Source: Woeseiaceae bacterium (GTDB lineage Bacteria > Pseudomonadota > Gammaproteobacteria > Steroidobacterales > Woeseiaceae). From it: DNA of 36,454 nucleotides. The notes under the pieces were generated by a model. It had not been told where the DNA came from, ran no database searches, and was given only the letters and a program-made list of their open reading frames with translations. Of this stretch, positions 1-8,778 are shown piece after piece. Within the stretch, counting starts at the first letter, position 1; the number at the start of each line of letters is the position of its first letter. A program made the position numbers and the translations under genes. The stretch lies in contig JASJCM010000017.1 of NCBI GenBank assembly GCA_030065985.1, positions 1-36,454 of the forward strand, written 5' to 3'.

Positions 1-716
1 GCCAAGTCGATAAGTTGTTGACCAACAACGTCAAGACTAGCATTAAAAGTACTGATAGTTAAGTGAATATCGTCATCTTCGACCATGTCCGGCAGGCCGT
101 CTGAGCACAGCAGATAGACATCGTCGGGAAGTACTTCGTACTCGTGAACCTCGACCTCCACGGTCGGTTCAACGCCGAGTGCCCGGGTGACGTAATTGCG
201 ATTGGTCGAGCGCTGGGCTTCTTCCTGGGAATAGAAGCCACGATCGACAAGCTCCTGCAACAATGAGTGGTCCAGCGTCATCTGGTCAAGCTGGCCGCCA
301 CGCAGACGATAGCAGCGCGAATCGCCCACGTGCGCGATCGACACCTTGTCGTCATAGAACATTGCGGCAACGATTGTCGTGCCCATGCCTTCGCAATGCG
401 TTTGGCTCTGAGCCGTCTGGAAAATGATCTTGTTCGATCGGTAAACGGCATCTCGAAGGATGATCGACTGCCGCATCAGGCCACTGTGCGGGTCAATGTT
501 GGTCAGTTCTTCACGCTCGGCCGCTTCCGACGCCAGTTCGGTAACGATCTGGACGGCGATACCGCTCGCGACTTCGCCCGCGTTGTAGCCGCCCATACCG
601 TCGGCGAGCACCATGAGCCCGATGTCTGCGTTCGAGCCGATCGCATCTTCATTATGCTCGCGAACCCGTCCGGTATCGGTCAGTTCGGCGAATTCTATTT
701 TTCCTCGAAGACTCAT
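1..716 (-). CDS. PP2C-family Ser/Thr protein phosphatase (3' end cut by window edge)
   Basis: This is a metal-dependent protein phosphatase of the PP2C/Stp1 family, which removes phosphate from Ser/Thr residues and usually counteracts a partner Hanks-type kinase. Reading leftward from ATG at 716, 238 codons are visible and the stop lies outside the window. Visible family motifs are TGRVREHNEDA near residues 14-24, the metal-binding DGMGG near residue 40, AHVGDSRCYRLRGG in the middle, and LLCSDGL near residue 210, each carrying the expected Asp or Gly. It has no signal peptide or membrane segment, so it should be cytoplasmic. It starts 29 bases after the stop of the membrane kinase gene, which indicates one operon and a kinase/phosphatase pair. 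The ribosome-binding site is weak, so coupling to the upstream gene is likely. The missing piece should be only the last strand and helix of the fold. Confidence 0.9.
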   Translation of the reverse strand, partial: MSLRGKIEFAELTDTGRVREHNEDAIGSNADIGLMVLADGMGGYNAGEVASGIAVQIVTELASEAAEREELTNIDPHSGLMRQSIILRDAVYRSNKIIFQTAQSQTHCEGMGTTIVAAMFYDDKVSIAHVGDSRCYRLRGGQLDQMTLDHSLLQELVDRGFYSQEEAQRSTNRNYVTRALGVEPTVEVEVHEYEVLPDDVYLLCSDGLPDMVEDDDIHLTISTFNASLDVVGQQLIDL

Positions 717-745
717 CTTGTGCTGCTTTATCGCTCGTGTCCGGC

Positions 746-2836
746 CTATGAAACTCGCGCGCAATTCCGCAGCGCGATTGCCATTTCGGCGCCGCAGGAG
801 AAGCGATCACTGGGTCGTTTGGCCATGGCCTTGGCCAGGACGGCATCGACGCTCGGCGGAATCCCGGCCCGCCGATTTGAAATTGGCGCCGGATCGTCAT
901 TCGTGATTTTTGTCATCAGTACCGCGATGTTTGTTGCCCTGAACGGCACTTCACCAACCAAAAGCTCGTATAGGGTAACACCAAGAGAGAACAAGTCCGA
1001 CAACCCTGTCAGGTCTTCGGCGGCAAGCTGCTCCGGAGACATGTACATTGGCGTACCGAGCACGATGCCGGTCTTGGTCGCGTTATTGTCGGTGATTCTG
1101 GCGACACCGAAATCACTGATCTTCAGCGAGCCTTCCTTGGGGTTATACAGAAGGTTGGCCGGCTTGATATCACGGTGAATGACGCCCTGGTTGTGCGCGT
1201 AGTCGAGCGCCTCGGCTGTCAAAGCCGCGAGCTCGAGCGCGCGCTTCGGCGCCAGGAGTCTGGCCGGATCCGTGAAGTCGCGCAACGGGATGCCCGGCAC
1301 ATACTCCATCGCGATGTAGGCAAGGCCCTTGTCCTCACCGGCATCGAACACGGTGATGATGTTCGGATGGGTCAGTCGGCCCGCGGACTCGGCTTCACGA
1401 TAAAAGCGCTGGCGCGCTTCTTTCAGCTCCTCGTCCTCGAACTCTTTCTCGATCGGGATGGCCTTGAGCGCAACCGGACGATTGATGCGTGGGTCTTTTG
1501 CGAGATACACCGCACCCATTGCGCCGCGACCGATACGTTTCTCAATGACGTAGCGGCCCAGTTGCTGCGGTATGCCGCTGAGCTTGCCACTGGTCAGCTT
1601 GTTTGCCGGCTCGCCGGTACCATGCGTGCGCTTCATCCACTCGAGGACCGCTTCAGCGCGTTCGGGCTTGGCCTGTTCCTCAAAGGCGAGAGACAACTTG
1701 TACATGACAGCAGCGACGGTCTCGGAGGGGGAGCAACGCCGGAATTCCGCAAACGCGGGTTCAAGGCGTCCGGCAGCGAGGAAGTCCGAGCCTTTCTTGA
1801 AGGCGTCGGTCGACGACTTCTTGAGATTCGGTACCAGATACGCACTCAGGCACCCGACACCGACAAACATGACGATCGGTCGGCCGAGATCGATACGAAC
1901 ATGCAGGCCGATGAGCAATAGTGCTTCGAACAGCAACAATGCAAGTACGCCGGTGAGCGCGACGACCCCGATCTCCTTGCGGTTGCGATCTGGCATAAAC
2001 AGGATTGCGACGATCGCGAGCAGGGCGGGAAGTACGTATTCCATCGCCTTCGCCCAGGCCGGCGCGATGATCATGCGGTTCTGTTCGATATCGGCGAGCA
2101 ATGCCGCTGTGATTTCGGAGTGCGTTACGAACTGACGGGATGGCAGTGCCGCAACTGCGCCAACGATGGCCGGATCGGCATCGACGAATACCGTTGCATC
2201 CTTGAGTACGAGATTCGATGGCGCGCGGATCAGGTCGTCGACGCTGATGCGCGGCACTTCCTTGTAGCTGGAAAAGAATACCTCGTCGTCGCTTCCGGAC
2301 AGGCGAGGACCGGCCGCCGTCGCGGACTCCTTGAATGCGATAGCGAGTGGCAGCGACGGAGACTTTACGCCACCGTTGAGATGCCAGAGCACGGAGCGCC
2401 GTAACACACCGTCGTTGTCGGGGGCGAGCTGAACGACGCCGCTATTGCCTGTAATGGCGGCAAAGCGGTGCCGGGCCGGCACAAATACGGGCGTCGAACC
2501 CGTCAACAAGGCTGCCCATGTCGGCAACTCCTCGCTTTCCGGAATGTCCGGCGGGTTGCTGAGGACGATGCGACGCACGCTGCTGTCCTGCAGTTTGCGC
2601 AGCACCTTGCCGTATTCGCCGAGAATATCGGCCGTGGACTTGCGCTGCGGATCGATGCTGACGATATAGGCGTCCTGTAATACGTGTGCCGGACGTCCGC
2701 CTGCAAGCTGGTCATAAAGGACCCGGTCGGCGGCAACGAACCACTGCGCCAGCGGGCCGTACATCAGCAGCATCAGCACGCTGACAAAGCTCAAGGCGAT
2801 AAATCGGTTGCGTTTTTGGTGGTCCGCAGGTTTCAA
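746..2836 (-). CDS. CHASE2-type membrane Ser/Thr protein kinase
   Basis: This 696-residue protein is a Hanks-type Ser/Thr kinase joined to a predicted periplasmic sensor. An N-terminal membrane segment (about 10-30) is followed by an extracytoplasmic region (about 35-260) that resembles CHASE2. Three membrane segments follow (about 265-281, 289-312 and 320-336), then a short helical, TPR-like linker (about 345-405) and the kinase domain (about 427-690). Kinase landmarks are the glycine loop GRGAMGAV (436-443), Lys458 in VALK, catalytic HRD (554-556), DFG (575-577) and the SPE at 600-602. All catalytic residues are present, so it should be active. The start is TTG; an in-frame TGA lies two codons upstream and the next ATG falls inside the first membrane helix. 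The phosphatase gene follows 29 bases later. The CHASE2 call rests on topology and order, and the ligand is unknown. Confidence 0.87.
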   Translation of the reverse strand: MKPADHQKRNRFIALSFVSVLMLLMYGPLAQWFVAADRVLYDQLAGGRPAHVLQDAYIVSIDPQRKSTADILGEYGKVLRKLQDSSVRRIVLSNPPDIPESEELPTWAALLTGSTPVFVPARHRFAAITGNSGVVQLAPDNDGVLRRSVLWHLNGGVKSPSLPLAIAFKESATAAGPRLSGSDDEVFFSSYKEVPRISVDDLIRAPSNLVLKDATVFVDADPAIVGAVAALPSRQFVTHSEITAALLADIEQNRMIIAPAWAKAMEYVLPALLAIVAILFMPDRNRKEIGVVALTGVLALLLFEALLLIGLHVRIDLGRPIVMFVGVGCLSAYLVPNLKKSSTDAFKKGSDFLAAGRLEPAFAEFRRCSPSETVAAVMYKLSLAFEEQAKPERAEAVLEWMKRTHGTGEPANKLTSGKLSGIPQQLGRYVIEKRIGRGAMGAVYLAKDPRINRPVALKAIPIEKEFEDEELKEARQRFYREAESAGRLTHPNIITVFDAGEDKGLAYIAMEYVPGIPLRDFTDPARLLAPKRALELAALTAEALDYAHNQGVIHRDIKPANLLYNPKEGSLKISDFGVARITDNNATKTGIVLGTPMYMSPEQLAAEDLTGLSDLFSLGVTLYELLVGEVPFRATNIAVLMTKITNDDPAPISNRRAGIPPSVDAVLAKAMAKRPSDRFSCGAEMAIALRNCARVS

Positions 2837-2866
2837 AGTGCGTCAGGTCCCTGTTTTAAGGGCAAA

Positions 2867-2872
2867 ATTATA
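2867..2872 (-). promoter_or_regulatory. Candidate -10 box for the kinase/phosphatase operon
   Basis: Reading the minus strand, a perfect TATAAT lies about 30 bases upstream of the kinase TTG start. No good -35 hexamer is seen at 16-18 bases, so this is a tentative promoter that may need an activator. Confidence 0.35.
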
Positions 2873-2940
2873 GGGAAATGCGCCGTTTCGAAATGAGATA
2901 GGGTTGGCATTTTTTATGTAATACCCTGCGCTGGAGGCGG

Positions 2941-2949
2941 TGTTATCAT
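2941..2949 (+). promoter_or_regulatory. Candidate extended -10 promoter for radA
   Basis: TGTTATCAT fits the extended -10 pattern TGnTATAAT with one mismatch and lies about 105 bases upstream of the radA start, in the 217-base gap between the divergent kinase and radA genes. No clear -35 is present. The rest of the gap is AT-richer than its surroundings and holds a small GCGC-A5-GCGC hairpin (2998-3010) of unknown meaning. Confidence 0.28.
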
Positions 2950-3053
2950 TGCTTTTCAGTGCGTTGCGCGAATTTAACAATAATCTGCGCCGCGGTCGCG
3001 CAAAAAGCGCACTTTTCGGCAAAAAAACAACCCTGAACAAAGACTTATAGCCT

Positions 3054-4394
3054 ATGGCAAAGGCCAAGACTGCCTACGTCTGCACCGAGTGCGGCGCTCA
3101 CAGCGTGAAATGGGCCGGGCAATGCCCCGATTGCGGTGCCTGGAACACACTGACCCAGACCACAATCAGTGCGGCACCCGCCGCCAGTGGCCCAGCGCTT
3201 GCGGCGACGACGCTGGATGCTTTGCCTGCCGATATCGAGACCCGTCACGCAACGGGTTTCGGTGAATTTGATCGCGTGCTGGGTGGTGGGCTGGTACCTG
3301 GTGCCGTGACGCTGCTTGGTGGCGATCCGGGCGTCGGAAAGTCGACTTTGTTGCAGCAGGTGTCGGCAAGCCTGATGCAGTCACTGCCGGTCTGCTACGC
3401 AACTGGCGAAGAGTCCCTGCGGCAGATCGGTCAACGTTCGAAACGCCTCGGTCTCGACGCGGCGGCCATGAATCTGCTCGCCGATACGTCTCTGGAAAAC
3501 GTGCTGGACCAGGCAAGACGATGTGCCGCCAGGGTGCTCGTCATCGATTCGATTCAGACGATGACCTGCGAACACTTGCCATCGGCGCCGGGGTCCGTCG
3601 CGCAGCTTCGCGAGGGCGTCGGACGCATCGTGCAGTTTGCCAAGCAGAATGAAGTATCGGTCTTCGTTATCGGTCACGTTACGAAGGAGGGCGCGATTGC
3701 CGGTCCGCGCGTCGTCGAACATATGGTCGATACGGTCCTGTATTTCGAAAGTGATCCTTCAAGCCGCTACACGATGATCCGCAGCGTCAAGAATCGTTTC
3801 GGGGCGAGCGGCGAGATGGGCGTCTTCGCGATGACCGAGACCGGATTTCGCGAGGTAAGCAATCCATCCGCGATCTTCCTGTCGCGCGAGTCGGTTGACG
3901 AGCCGGGTAGTGTCGTTTCGGTAGCCTGGGAAGGCAGTCGTCCGCTTCTGGTCGAAATTCAGGCGCTCGTCGCCGATGGCAGCTCGAACTACCCTAAACG
4001 CCTTGCGCAAGGCGTCGACCAGAATCGCCTTGCCTTGCTTCTCGCCGTGCTGCAGAAACACGGCAGTCTCGCAGTCAGCGATGAAGACGTCTTCGTCAAT
4101 GTCGTCGGCGGCCTGCGCATTGGCGAGACTGCCGTTGACTTGCCGACGCTGCTGGCGATCGTATCGAGTTTCCGCGATCGCGCTGCGCCCGAGCGGCTCG
4201 TGTGCTTCGGAGAGATCGGGCTTGCGGGTGAGATACGGCCCGTAAAATTCGGCACGGAACGCATCACCGCGGCGGCCAAGCAGGGGTTTACGACAGCTAT
4301 TGTGCCGGTCGGTAACGTACCGAAACGCGCTCCGGATTCCATCAAGGTTATCGGCGTGCGACGTTTATCGGATGCGCTCGACGCGGCCTGGTAA
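3054..4394 (+). CDS. radA: DNA repair protein RadA
   Basis: RadA (Sms) is a RecA-like, ring-forming ATPase that helps process recombination intermediates and branch migration with RecA. The 446 residues show the family's order: an N-terminal C4 zinc finger (Cys10, Cys13, Cys24, Cys27), a RecA-type ATPase core with Walker A GDPGVGKST (90-98) and VLVIDSIQT as Walker B, the RadA-specific KNRFG motif (246-250), and a C-terminal Lon-protease-like domain that has lost the proteolytic function. Length is normal for the family. ATG at 3054 is the natural start because the zinc finger begins at once after it, although no strong Shine-Dalgarno sequence precedes it. The gene is divergent from the kinase operon and convergent with corB, with 22 bases between the stops and no clear terminator. 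The call is very secure. Confidence 0.98.
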   Translation: MAKAKTAYVCTECGAHSVKWAGQCPDCGAWNTLTQTTISAAPAASGPALAATTLDALPADIETRHATGFGEFDRVLGGGLVPGAVTLLGGDPGVGKSTLLQQVSASLMQSLPVCYATGEESLRQIGQRSKRLGLDAAAMNLLADTSLENVLDQARRCAARVLVIDSIQTMTCEHLPSAPGSVAQLREGVGRIVQFAKQNEVSVFVIGHVTKEGAIAGPRVVEHMVDTVLYFESDPSSRYTMIRSVKNRFGASGEMGVFAMTETGFREVSNPSAIFLSRESVDEPGSVVSVAWEGSRPLLVEIQALVADGSSNYPKRLAQGVDQNRLALLLAVLQKHGSLAVSDEDVFVNVVGGLRIGETAVDLPTLLAIVSSFRDRAAPERLVCFGEIGLAGEIRPVKFGTERITAAAKQGFTTAIVPVGNVPKRAPDSIKVIGVRRLSDALDAAW

Positions 4395-4416
4395 CACGAG
4401 CGCGAACGAGTCGCCA

Positions 4417-5694
4417 CTAGTCGCGATTTGGCGCAATCTCGTCTCTCTGCCCGACACGCACGGTACGCACTCGCGTGTCGTCGACATCGACGATTTCGAT
4501 CGGATAACCGTTGATCTTCAGGCAAGTGTTCGGCTGGGGGATAGTCTCGAGCAGTTCGACAATGAGGCCATTGAGGGTCTTTGGTCCCTCGGTGGGTAGC
4601 TCCCAATCCTGAGAACGGTTCAGTTCGCGAATATTGGCCGTCGCGTCGACAAGAAACGAATCGGCTCCCTCGCTAACGACATCCTCGTCGTCGTCGGCCG
4701 GATCGGTCGTGAACTCACCGACGATTTCCTCGAGTATGTCTTCGAGCGTCACAATGCCCTGGATGTCACCGTATTCATCGACGACGAGCGCGATGCGTTC
4801 GCGGCGTCGCTGAAACTGTACGAGCTGTGTGCTCAGTGGCGTGCCTTCCGGAACGAAATACGGCTCGTCGAGAAGTCGCTGCAGTGTCGCCTTGGTCAGG
4901 TCCTGGTAAGCCAGGTTGGCGAGCCGGCGGAGGTGCAGGATGCCGATGACCTGATCGATCGTGTCGCGATAGACGGGCAGGCGCGTGTGTTCGCTCTGTG
5001 AAACGAGCTTCTCGATTTCATCGTCGTCGGCATCGAGGTCAATGCCGACTATCTCGTTGTGCGGCACCATGACGTCATCCACCGTCACTTTTTCGAGATC
5101 GAGAATGCTGATCAACATCGAGCGATAGCGTGTCGAGATTCGCGAGCCCGCTTCGAACACAACGGTGCGCAATTCCTCGCGCGACAGCGCCTGTAACTCC
5201 GCGTCGCCGGAACGCACACCGAACAGGAACAGTACGCCGTTGGCGCACAGGTTGGTGAGCCAGACGAAGGGATACGTGATCTTTAACAGCGGGTAGTAAA
5301 CGAACGACGCGGGGAACGCGACGCGCTCCGGATGCAGCGCCGCCAGCGTCTTCGGTGCCGTCTCGGCGAAGATCAGCACTATGAGTGTCAGCACGACGGT
5401 GCCAATAGCGGCAGCTGGTTCTCCACCAATCTGGAACGTGATGATGCCGACGAGCGACGCCATCGAAAAATTGACCAGATTGTTGCCGAGCAGTATCAGC
5501 CCGATTACCCGGTCAGGGCGTTTGAGGAGTCGCTCGGCGAGCCGCGCACCGCGATGCCCTTCGCGAGCCTTGTGGCGGAGCTGGTAACGGTTGAGGCTCA
5601 TGAGGGCCGTTTCCGAGCCCGAGAAAAACGCGGAAAACAGCAGCAGGACAAAGACCAGGCTGAGCAAGCCTGATAATGGAACGTCACCTCCCAA
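4417..5694 (-). CDS. corB: CNNM/CorC-family membrane protein (CorB, YfjD-like)
   Basis: This 425-residue protein belongs to the HlyC/CorC (CNNM) family, linked to magnesium or cobalt transport and resistance. It has an N-terminal DUF21 membrane domain with about four helices (residues 7-160, including FFSGSETALMS and the charged FAETAPKT), a pair of CBS domains (about 200-325, including VPEGTPL and VDEYGDIQGIVTLEDILEE) that bind adenine nucleotides in relatives, and a C-terminal CorC_HlyC domain (about 340-420). The start is TTG at 5694, preceded by AGGAGG about ten bases upstream; the next ATG lies inside the first helix. It follows ypjD by 26 bases on the same strand. The ypjD-corB pair beside ffh matches the arrangement in Escherichia coli, which supports the corB name. 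The transported ion cannot be told from sequence. Confidence 0.93.
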   Translation of the reverse strand: MGGDVPLSGLLSLVFVLLLFSAFFSGSETALMSLNRYQLRHKAREGHRGARLAERLLKRPDRVIGLILLGNNLVNFSMASLVGIITFQIGGEPAAAIGTVVLTLIVLIFAETAPKTLAALHPERVAFPASFVYYPLLKITYPFVWLTNLCANGVLFLFGVRSGDAELQALSREELRTVVFEAGSRISTRYRSMLISILDLEKVTVDDVMVPHNEIVGIDLDADDDEIEKLVSQSEHTRLPVYRDTIDQVIGILHLRRLANLAYQDLTKATLQRLLDEPYFVPEGTPLSTQLVQFQRRRERIALVVDEYGDIQGIVTLEDILEEIVGEFTTDPADDDEDVVSEGADSFLVDATANIRELNRSQDWELPTEGPKTLNGLIVELLETIPQPNTCLKINGYPIEIVDVDDTRVRTVRVGQRDEIAPNRD

Positions 5695-5720
5695 TAGAAG
5701 GGCACCTCCTGAGTGTCATC

Positions 5721-6527
5721 TCAACTCCAGCTGCGACCGAAGATCTGTTCGAGAATCAGTCGGCTGCCAAAGTAGGCGAGGCACAGCAACAGGTAGCCAC
5801 CAAGGTACAAATGCACCGCGCGTTTACCGCGCCAGCCGCGGAGGAAACGACCGACGAGCAGGACACCGAACACGAGCCACGCGAGCACGGACAGGCCGAA
5901 CTTGTGCGCGAGATGCTGTTGCAGCAGGTCATTGACAAACGTTGATCCCGAGACAATCGCAAGCGTCAGGCCGATGAAGCCGGCAGCGGCGACTGCAAAT
6001 AACAGCTTTTCCGTCGTCTCTAGTGGGGCAAAAAGCTGATTCGAAGCCGAGATCCTGGCGGCCTGCAGACGGTTTTCCTGGATGAGGGCAAAGACAGCGA
6101 CGATGGTCCCGACGCTCAGGAGGCCGTACGACGCAAGAGCGACGAGCACGTGCGCGCGCACCTGCCAGGCGAGCTGGACGCCGGCGGTTGCATCGCCGGA
6201 CGGTCCCATCAGTAGCGTCGTTGCTGCCGCCAGCAGCATCATGCCGCCACTCATGCCCCGGAGCGTCGGTTCGATCGCGGCAAACAGCGCAATAACCGCG
6301 AGCTCGAGCCCGATCAACGCGATGGCATTGCCAACGGATAGATCAAAACCCTGGGAGGGCAGCACCAGGCCCAGAAGGGCCTCTCCGTGCATGACGATCC
6401 CGGTGGCCGAAACGATGCAGGCTATGAAGAAAAGCGGGCGCGCACGGCTGGCAAAACGGGGCAGGCGGCTCGCCATGAAAGCCACGGCTGCCAATACGTA
6501 CAGCAAAAGAATTGTGATATGAGACAC
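5721..6527 (-). CDS. ypjD: YpjD-family inner-membrane protein (CcsA/HemX-like)
   Basis: This 268-residue integral membrane protein has about eight hydrophobic helices and resembles the cytochrome c assembly (CcsA/CcmC) superfamily. Conserved-looking stretches are RAHVLVALASYGLLSVGT (about residues 126-144) and the end with HLAHKFGLSVLAWLVFG and HLYLGGYLLL, where the family keeps its histidines. The tryptophan-rich WWD haem-handling loop of true CcsA/CcmC proteins is not present, which is normal for YpjD. The family's exact biochemical role is not settled; it is co-inherited with corB and is suspected to support it. Here ypjD is directly upstream of corB on the same strand and is divergent from a hydrolase gene 68 bases away. 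The name is based on sequence type plus synteny with E. coli; a role in haem handling is only possible. Confidence 0.88.
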   Translation of the reverse strand: MSHITILLLYVLAAVAFMASRLPRFASRARPLFFIACIVSATGIVMHGEALLGLVLPSQGFDLSVGNAIALIGLELAVIALFAAIEPTLRGMSGGMMLLAAATTLLMGPSGDATAGVQLAWQVRAHVLVALASYGLLSVGTIVAVFALIQENRLQAARISASNQLFAPLETTEKLLFAVAAAGFIGLTLAIVSGSTFVNDLLQQHLAHKFGLSVLAWLVFGVLLVGRFLRGWRGKRAVHLYLGGYLLLCLAYFGSRLILEQIFGRSWS

Positions 6528-6595
6528 AGAATCCCGGAAGGCTTTTTCCTACGGTCAAATCATCCCATAAGGACCAGGTCAAGAGAACCCTTCCA

Positions 6596-7363
6596 ATGCG
6601 AATTCGCGTACTTGGTTGCAGTGGCGGAATTGGCGCCGGAGCGCGCACATCCGCGATGCTCGTCGACAACGACGTGTTGATCGATGCCGGAACCGGCATC
6701 GGTGATCTCGACCTGTCCGACCTCGATTCGATTCGTCACGTCTTCCTGACGCACGCGCACCTCGACCACATTGCTGGTCTGCCGATGCTTGTCGATCACG
6801 TTTTCGACGAAGATTTTGATGTGCCGCTGACGGTGTACGCTCGCGAGGAAACGCTGCGAGCTGTCCAGGAACACCTGTTCAACGGTGTGATCTGGCCGGA
6901 TTTTACGCGCCTGCCCAGCCCGGAGAACCCGATGCTGCGCTGGCACGTCACCGGTCCGGGCGACACGATCCGCATAGGTCACCGCAACTTCTACGCGGTT
7001 GATGTAATGCACACGGTGCCGTCGCTCGGCTACACCGTGCAAAACTCCGGCGGCGTGTTTGCAGTCAGTGGCGACACCAAGACGAATGAGACCCTGTGGC
7101 CGGTCCTGAATGCCTGCGATGACCTCAAAGTACTGGTCATCGAAGTGTCTTTCCCGGATGAGCTTGGGGCCCTGGCAGCCGATGCCGGGCACTACACACC
7201 ACGTACGCTGACAGACGATCTGAAGCGGCTCCATCACGAGCCGGAAATCTGGTTGACCGGCATGAAGCCTGGCGAGGAAGACCGCATCTTCAAGCAGGTC
7301 GTCAAGGCCGCGCCGGACAAGAATATTCGGATGTTGTCCCGCGGCACCGTCATCGACCTCTAG
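6596..7363 (+). CDS. Metallo-beta-lactamase-fold hydrolase, class II cyclic-nucleotide phosphodiesterase-like
   Basis: This 255-residue soluble protein has the metallo-beta-lactamase fold. The zinc-binding motif is THAHLDH (52-58), followed by IAGLP, the pattern of class II 3',5'-cyclic-nucleotide phosphodiesterases. Further likely metal ligands are His139 in VMHTVPS and Asp160 in SGDT, and the final His is probably in GHYTP (about 197). Cyclic AMP hydrolysis is therefore a reasonable guess, but related enzymes include RNase Z-like and other phosphodiesterases, so substrate is open. It has no signal peptide. It is transcribed toward ffh with a 41-base gap, and divergently from ypjD. In E. coli nothing separates ypjD from ffh, so this gene is an extra member of an otherwise conserved neighbourhood. 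Confidence 0.85.
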   Translation: MRIRVLGCSGGIGAGARTSAMLVDNDVLIDAGTGIGDLDLSDLDSIRHVFLTHAHLDHIAGLPMLVDHVFDEDFDVPLTVYAREETLRAVQEHLFNGVIWPDFTRLPSPENPMLRWHVTGPGDTIRIGHRNFYAVDVMHTVPSLGYTVQNSGGVFAVSGDTKTNETLWPVLNACDDLKVLVIEVSFPDELGALAADAGHYTPRTLTDDLKRLHHEPEIWLTGMKPGEEDRIFKQVVKAAPDKNIRMLSRGTVIDL

Positions 7364-7404
7364 ACGGCTCGAAATCGAGTGCGCGGACGCTGTATGATCC
7401 GCGC

Positions 7405-8778
7405 ATGTTTGAGAACCTCACCGGGCGTCTGTCGGACGCCGCGAAACAGCTAACCGGCAAAGGCCGGCTAACCGAGTCCAACATCAAGGACACGCTGCGC
7501 CAGGTGCGCCTCGCGTTGCTGGAGGCTGACGTTGCGTTGCCCGTCGTCAAAGTCTTCATCGAGCGGATCAGAGAACGCGCCCTCGGCGAGGAGGTGGGCA
7601 AGAGCCTTACGCCCGGCCAGCAGCTCGTCAAGATTATCCACGCGGAACTTGTGCAAATCCTCGGCAGCGAGACCGTGCCGCTGGATATGCGCGCACAGCC
7701 GCCCGTAGTCATTCTGCTGGCCGGCCTACAGGGCGCCGGCAAGACAACGACGGCCGCCAAGCTCGGCAAACGCCTGATCGAGCGTGAGAAAAAGAAGGTC
7801 ATGCTGGTCAGTGTCGACGTGCATCGTCCCGCGGCCATCCTGCAACTGCAGACGCTGGCCGGCGAAATCGGATCGCTGCACTGTGAGAGTAGCGCCGACG
7901 AAAAGCCCGTTGCGATTGTCGAGCGCGCTATCGACGAAGCAAAGCGCTCGGCAGCCGACGTGCTGATCGTCGATACGGCAGGCCGACTGCATATCGACGG
8001 CGAGATGATGGCGGAAGTGCAGGCCGTACATGCCAAGGCGGCGCCGCATGAGACGCTGTTCGTTGTCGACAGTATGGCTGGCCAGGACGCCGTGAACTCG
8101 GCACGCGCATTTGACGAGAGCCTGCCACTTACCGGTGTCGTATTGACGAAGGCGGATGGTGACGCAAAAGGCGGTGTCGCGCTTTCGGTTCGCGAGATCA
8201 CCGGCAAGCCGATTCGTTACATCGGTGTTGGCGAAAAGACCGATGCACTCGAGACCTTTCACCCCGACCGCATGGCCTCGCGAATTCTCGGCATGGGCGA
8301 CGTGCTGACGCTGGTCGAGGAGATCGAGCAGAAAGTCAGCAAGGACAAGACAGAGAAACTCGCGCGCAAGCTCAAGAAGGGGAAGGGCTTTGATCTTTCC
8401 GACCTGAGGGATCAGCTCGAACAGATGATGAACATGGGCGGAATTGCCTCGATGCTCGAGAAGTTGCCGCTGCCGGGCAACGTGAATCCGGCCGCGTTGC
8501 AGGATCAGGCCAATGAGCAGAAGATTCGCCGCCAGATCGCGATCATCAACTCCATGACGCCGGGCGAGCGTCGTTTCCCGAAGACGATCAACGGCTCACG
8601 CAAGAAGCGCATCGCGGCGGGCGCCGGTCAGCAGATCCAGGACGTCAATCGTCTCCTGAAGCAGCATTTGCAGATGGAAAAGATGATGAAGAAGATGTCC
8701 AGGGGCGGTATGAAGCGAATGATGCGGGGCATGGGCGGTGGCATGCCGCCAGGCGGAATGCCCCCCGGATTCCGCTGA
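7405..8778 (+). CDS. ffh: Signal recognition particle protein Ffh (SRP54)
   Basis: Ffh is the GTPase subunit of the signal recognition particle. It binds 4.5S RNA and signal sequences as they leave the ribosome and docks with FtsY at the inner membrane. The 457 residues show the N domain (about 1-85), the G domain with GLQGAGKTTT (107-116), DTAGR (190-194) and TKADGD (248-253), and the methionine-rich M domain from about 325. The M domain includes the RNA-binding GSRKKRIAAGAG and a C-terminal tail rich in Met and Gly. Length matches the family. ATG at 7405 is fixed by the usual MFENLT start. No Shine-Dalgarno sequence lies upstream, and a TATGAT hexamer ends only six bases before the ATG. The rpsP operon follows after a 208-base gap. 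Confidence 0.98.
   Translation: MFENLTGRLSDAAKQLTGKGRLTESNIKDTLRQVRLALLEADVALPVVKVFIERIRERALGEEVGKSLTPGQQLVKIIHAELVQILGSETVPLDMRAQPPVVILLAGLQGAGKTTTAAKLGKRLIEREKKKVMLVSVDVHRPAAILQLQTLAGEIGSLHCESSADEKPVAIVERAIDEAKRSAADVLIVDTAGRLHIDGEMMAEVQAVHAKAAPHETLFVVDSMAGQDAVNSARAFDESLPLTGVVLTKADGDAKGGVALSVREITGKPIRYIGVGEKTDALETFHPDRMASRILGMGDVLTLVEEIEQKVSKDKTEKLARKLKKGKGFDLSDLRDQLEQMMNMGGIASMLEKLPLPGNVNPAALQDQANEQKIRRQIAIINSMTPGERRFPKTINGSRKKRIAAGAGQQIQDVNRLLKQHLQMEKMMKKMSRGGMKRMMRGMGGGMPPGGMPPGFR

Noticed and set aside
267..1178. Plus-strand 303-codon open frame over the phosphatase and kinase end
   Set aside because: The minus strand encodes intact PP2C and kinase motifs here; the plus frame has no family match.
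2998..3010. GCGC-A5-GCGC hairpin before radA
   Set aside because: Four base pairs are too short to claim an operator or terminator.
7368..7379. CTCGAAATCGAG inverted repeat before ffh
   Set aside because: Ten paired bases of simple composition; no partner site or T run, so likely chance.
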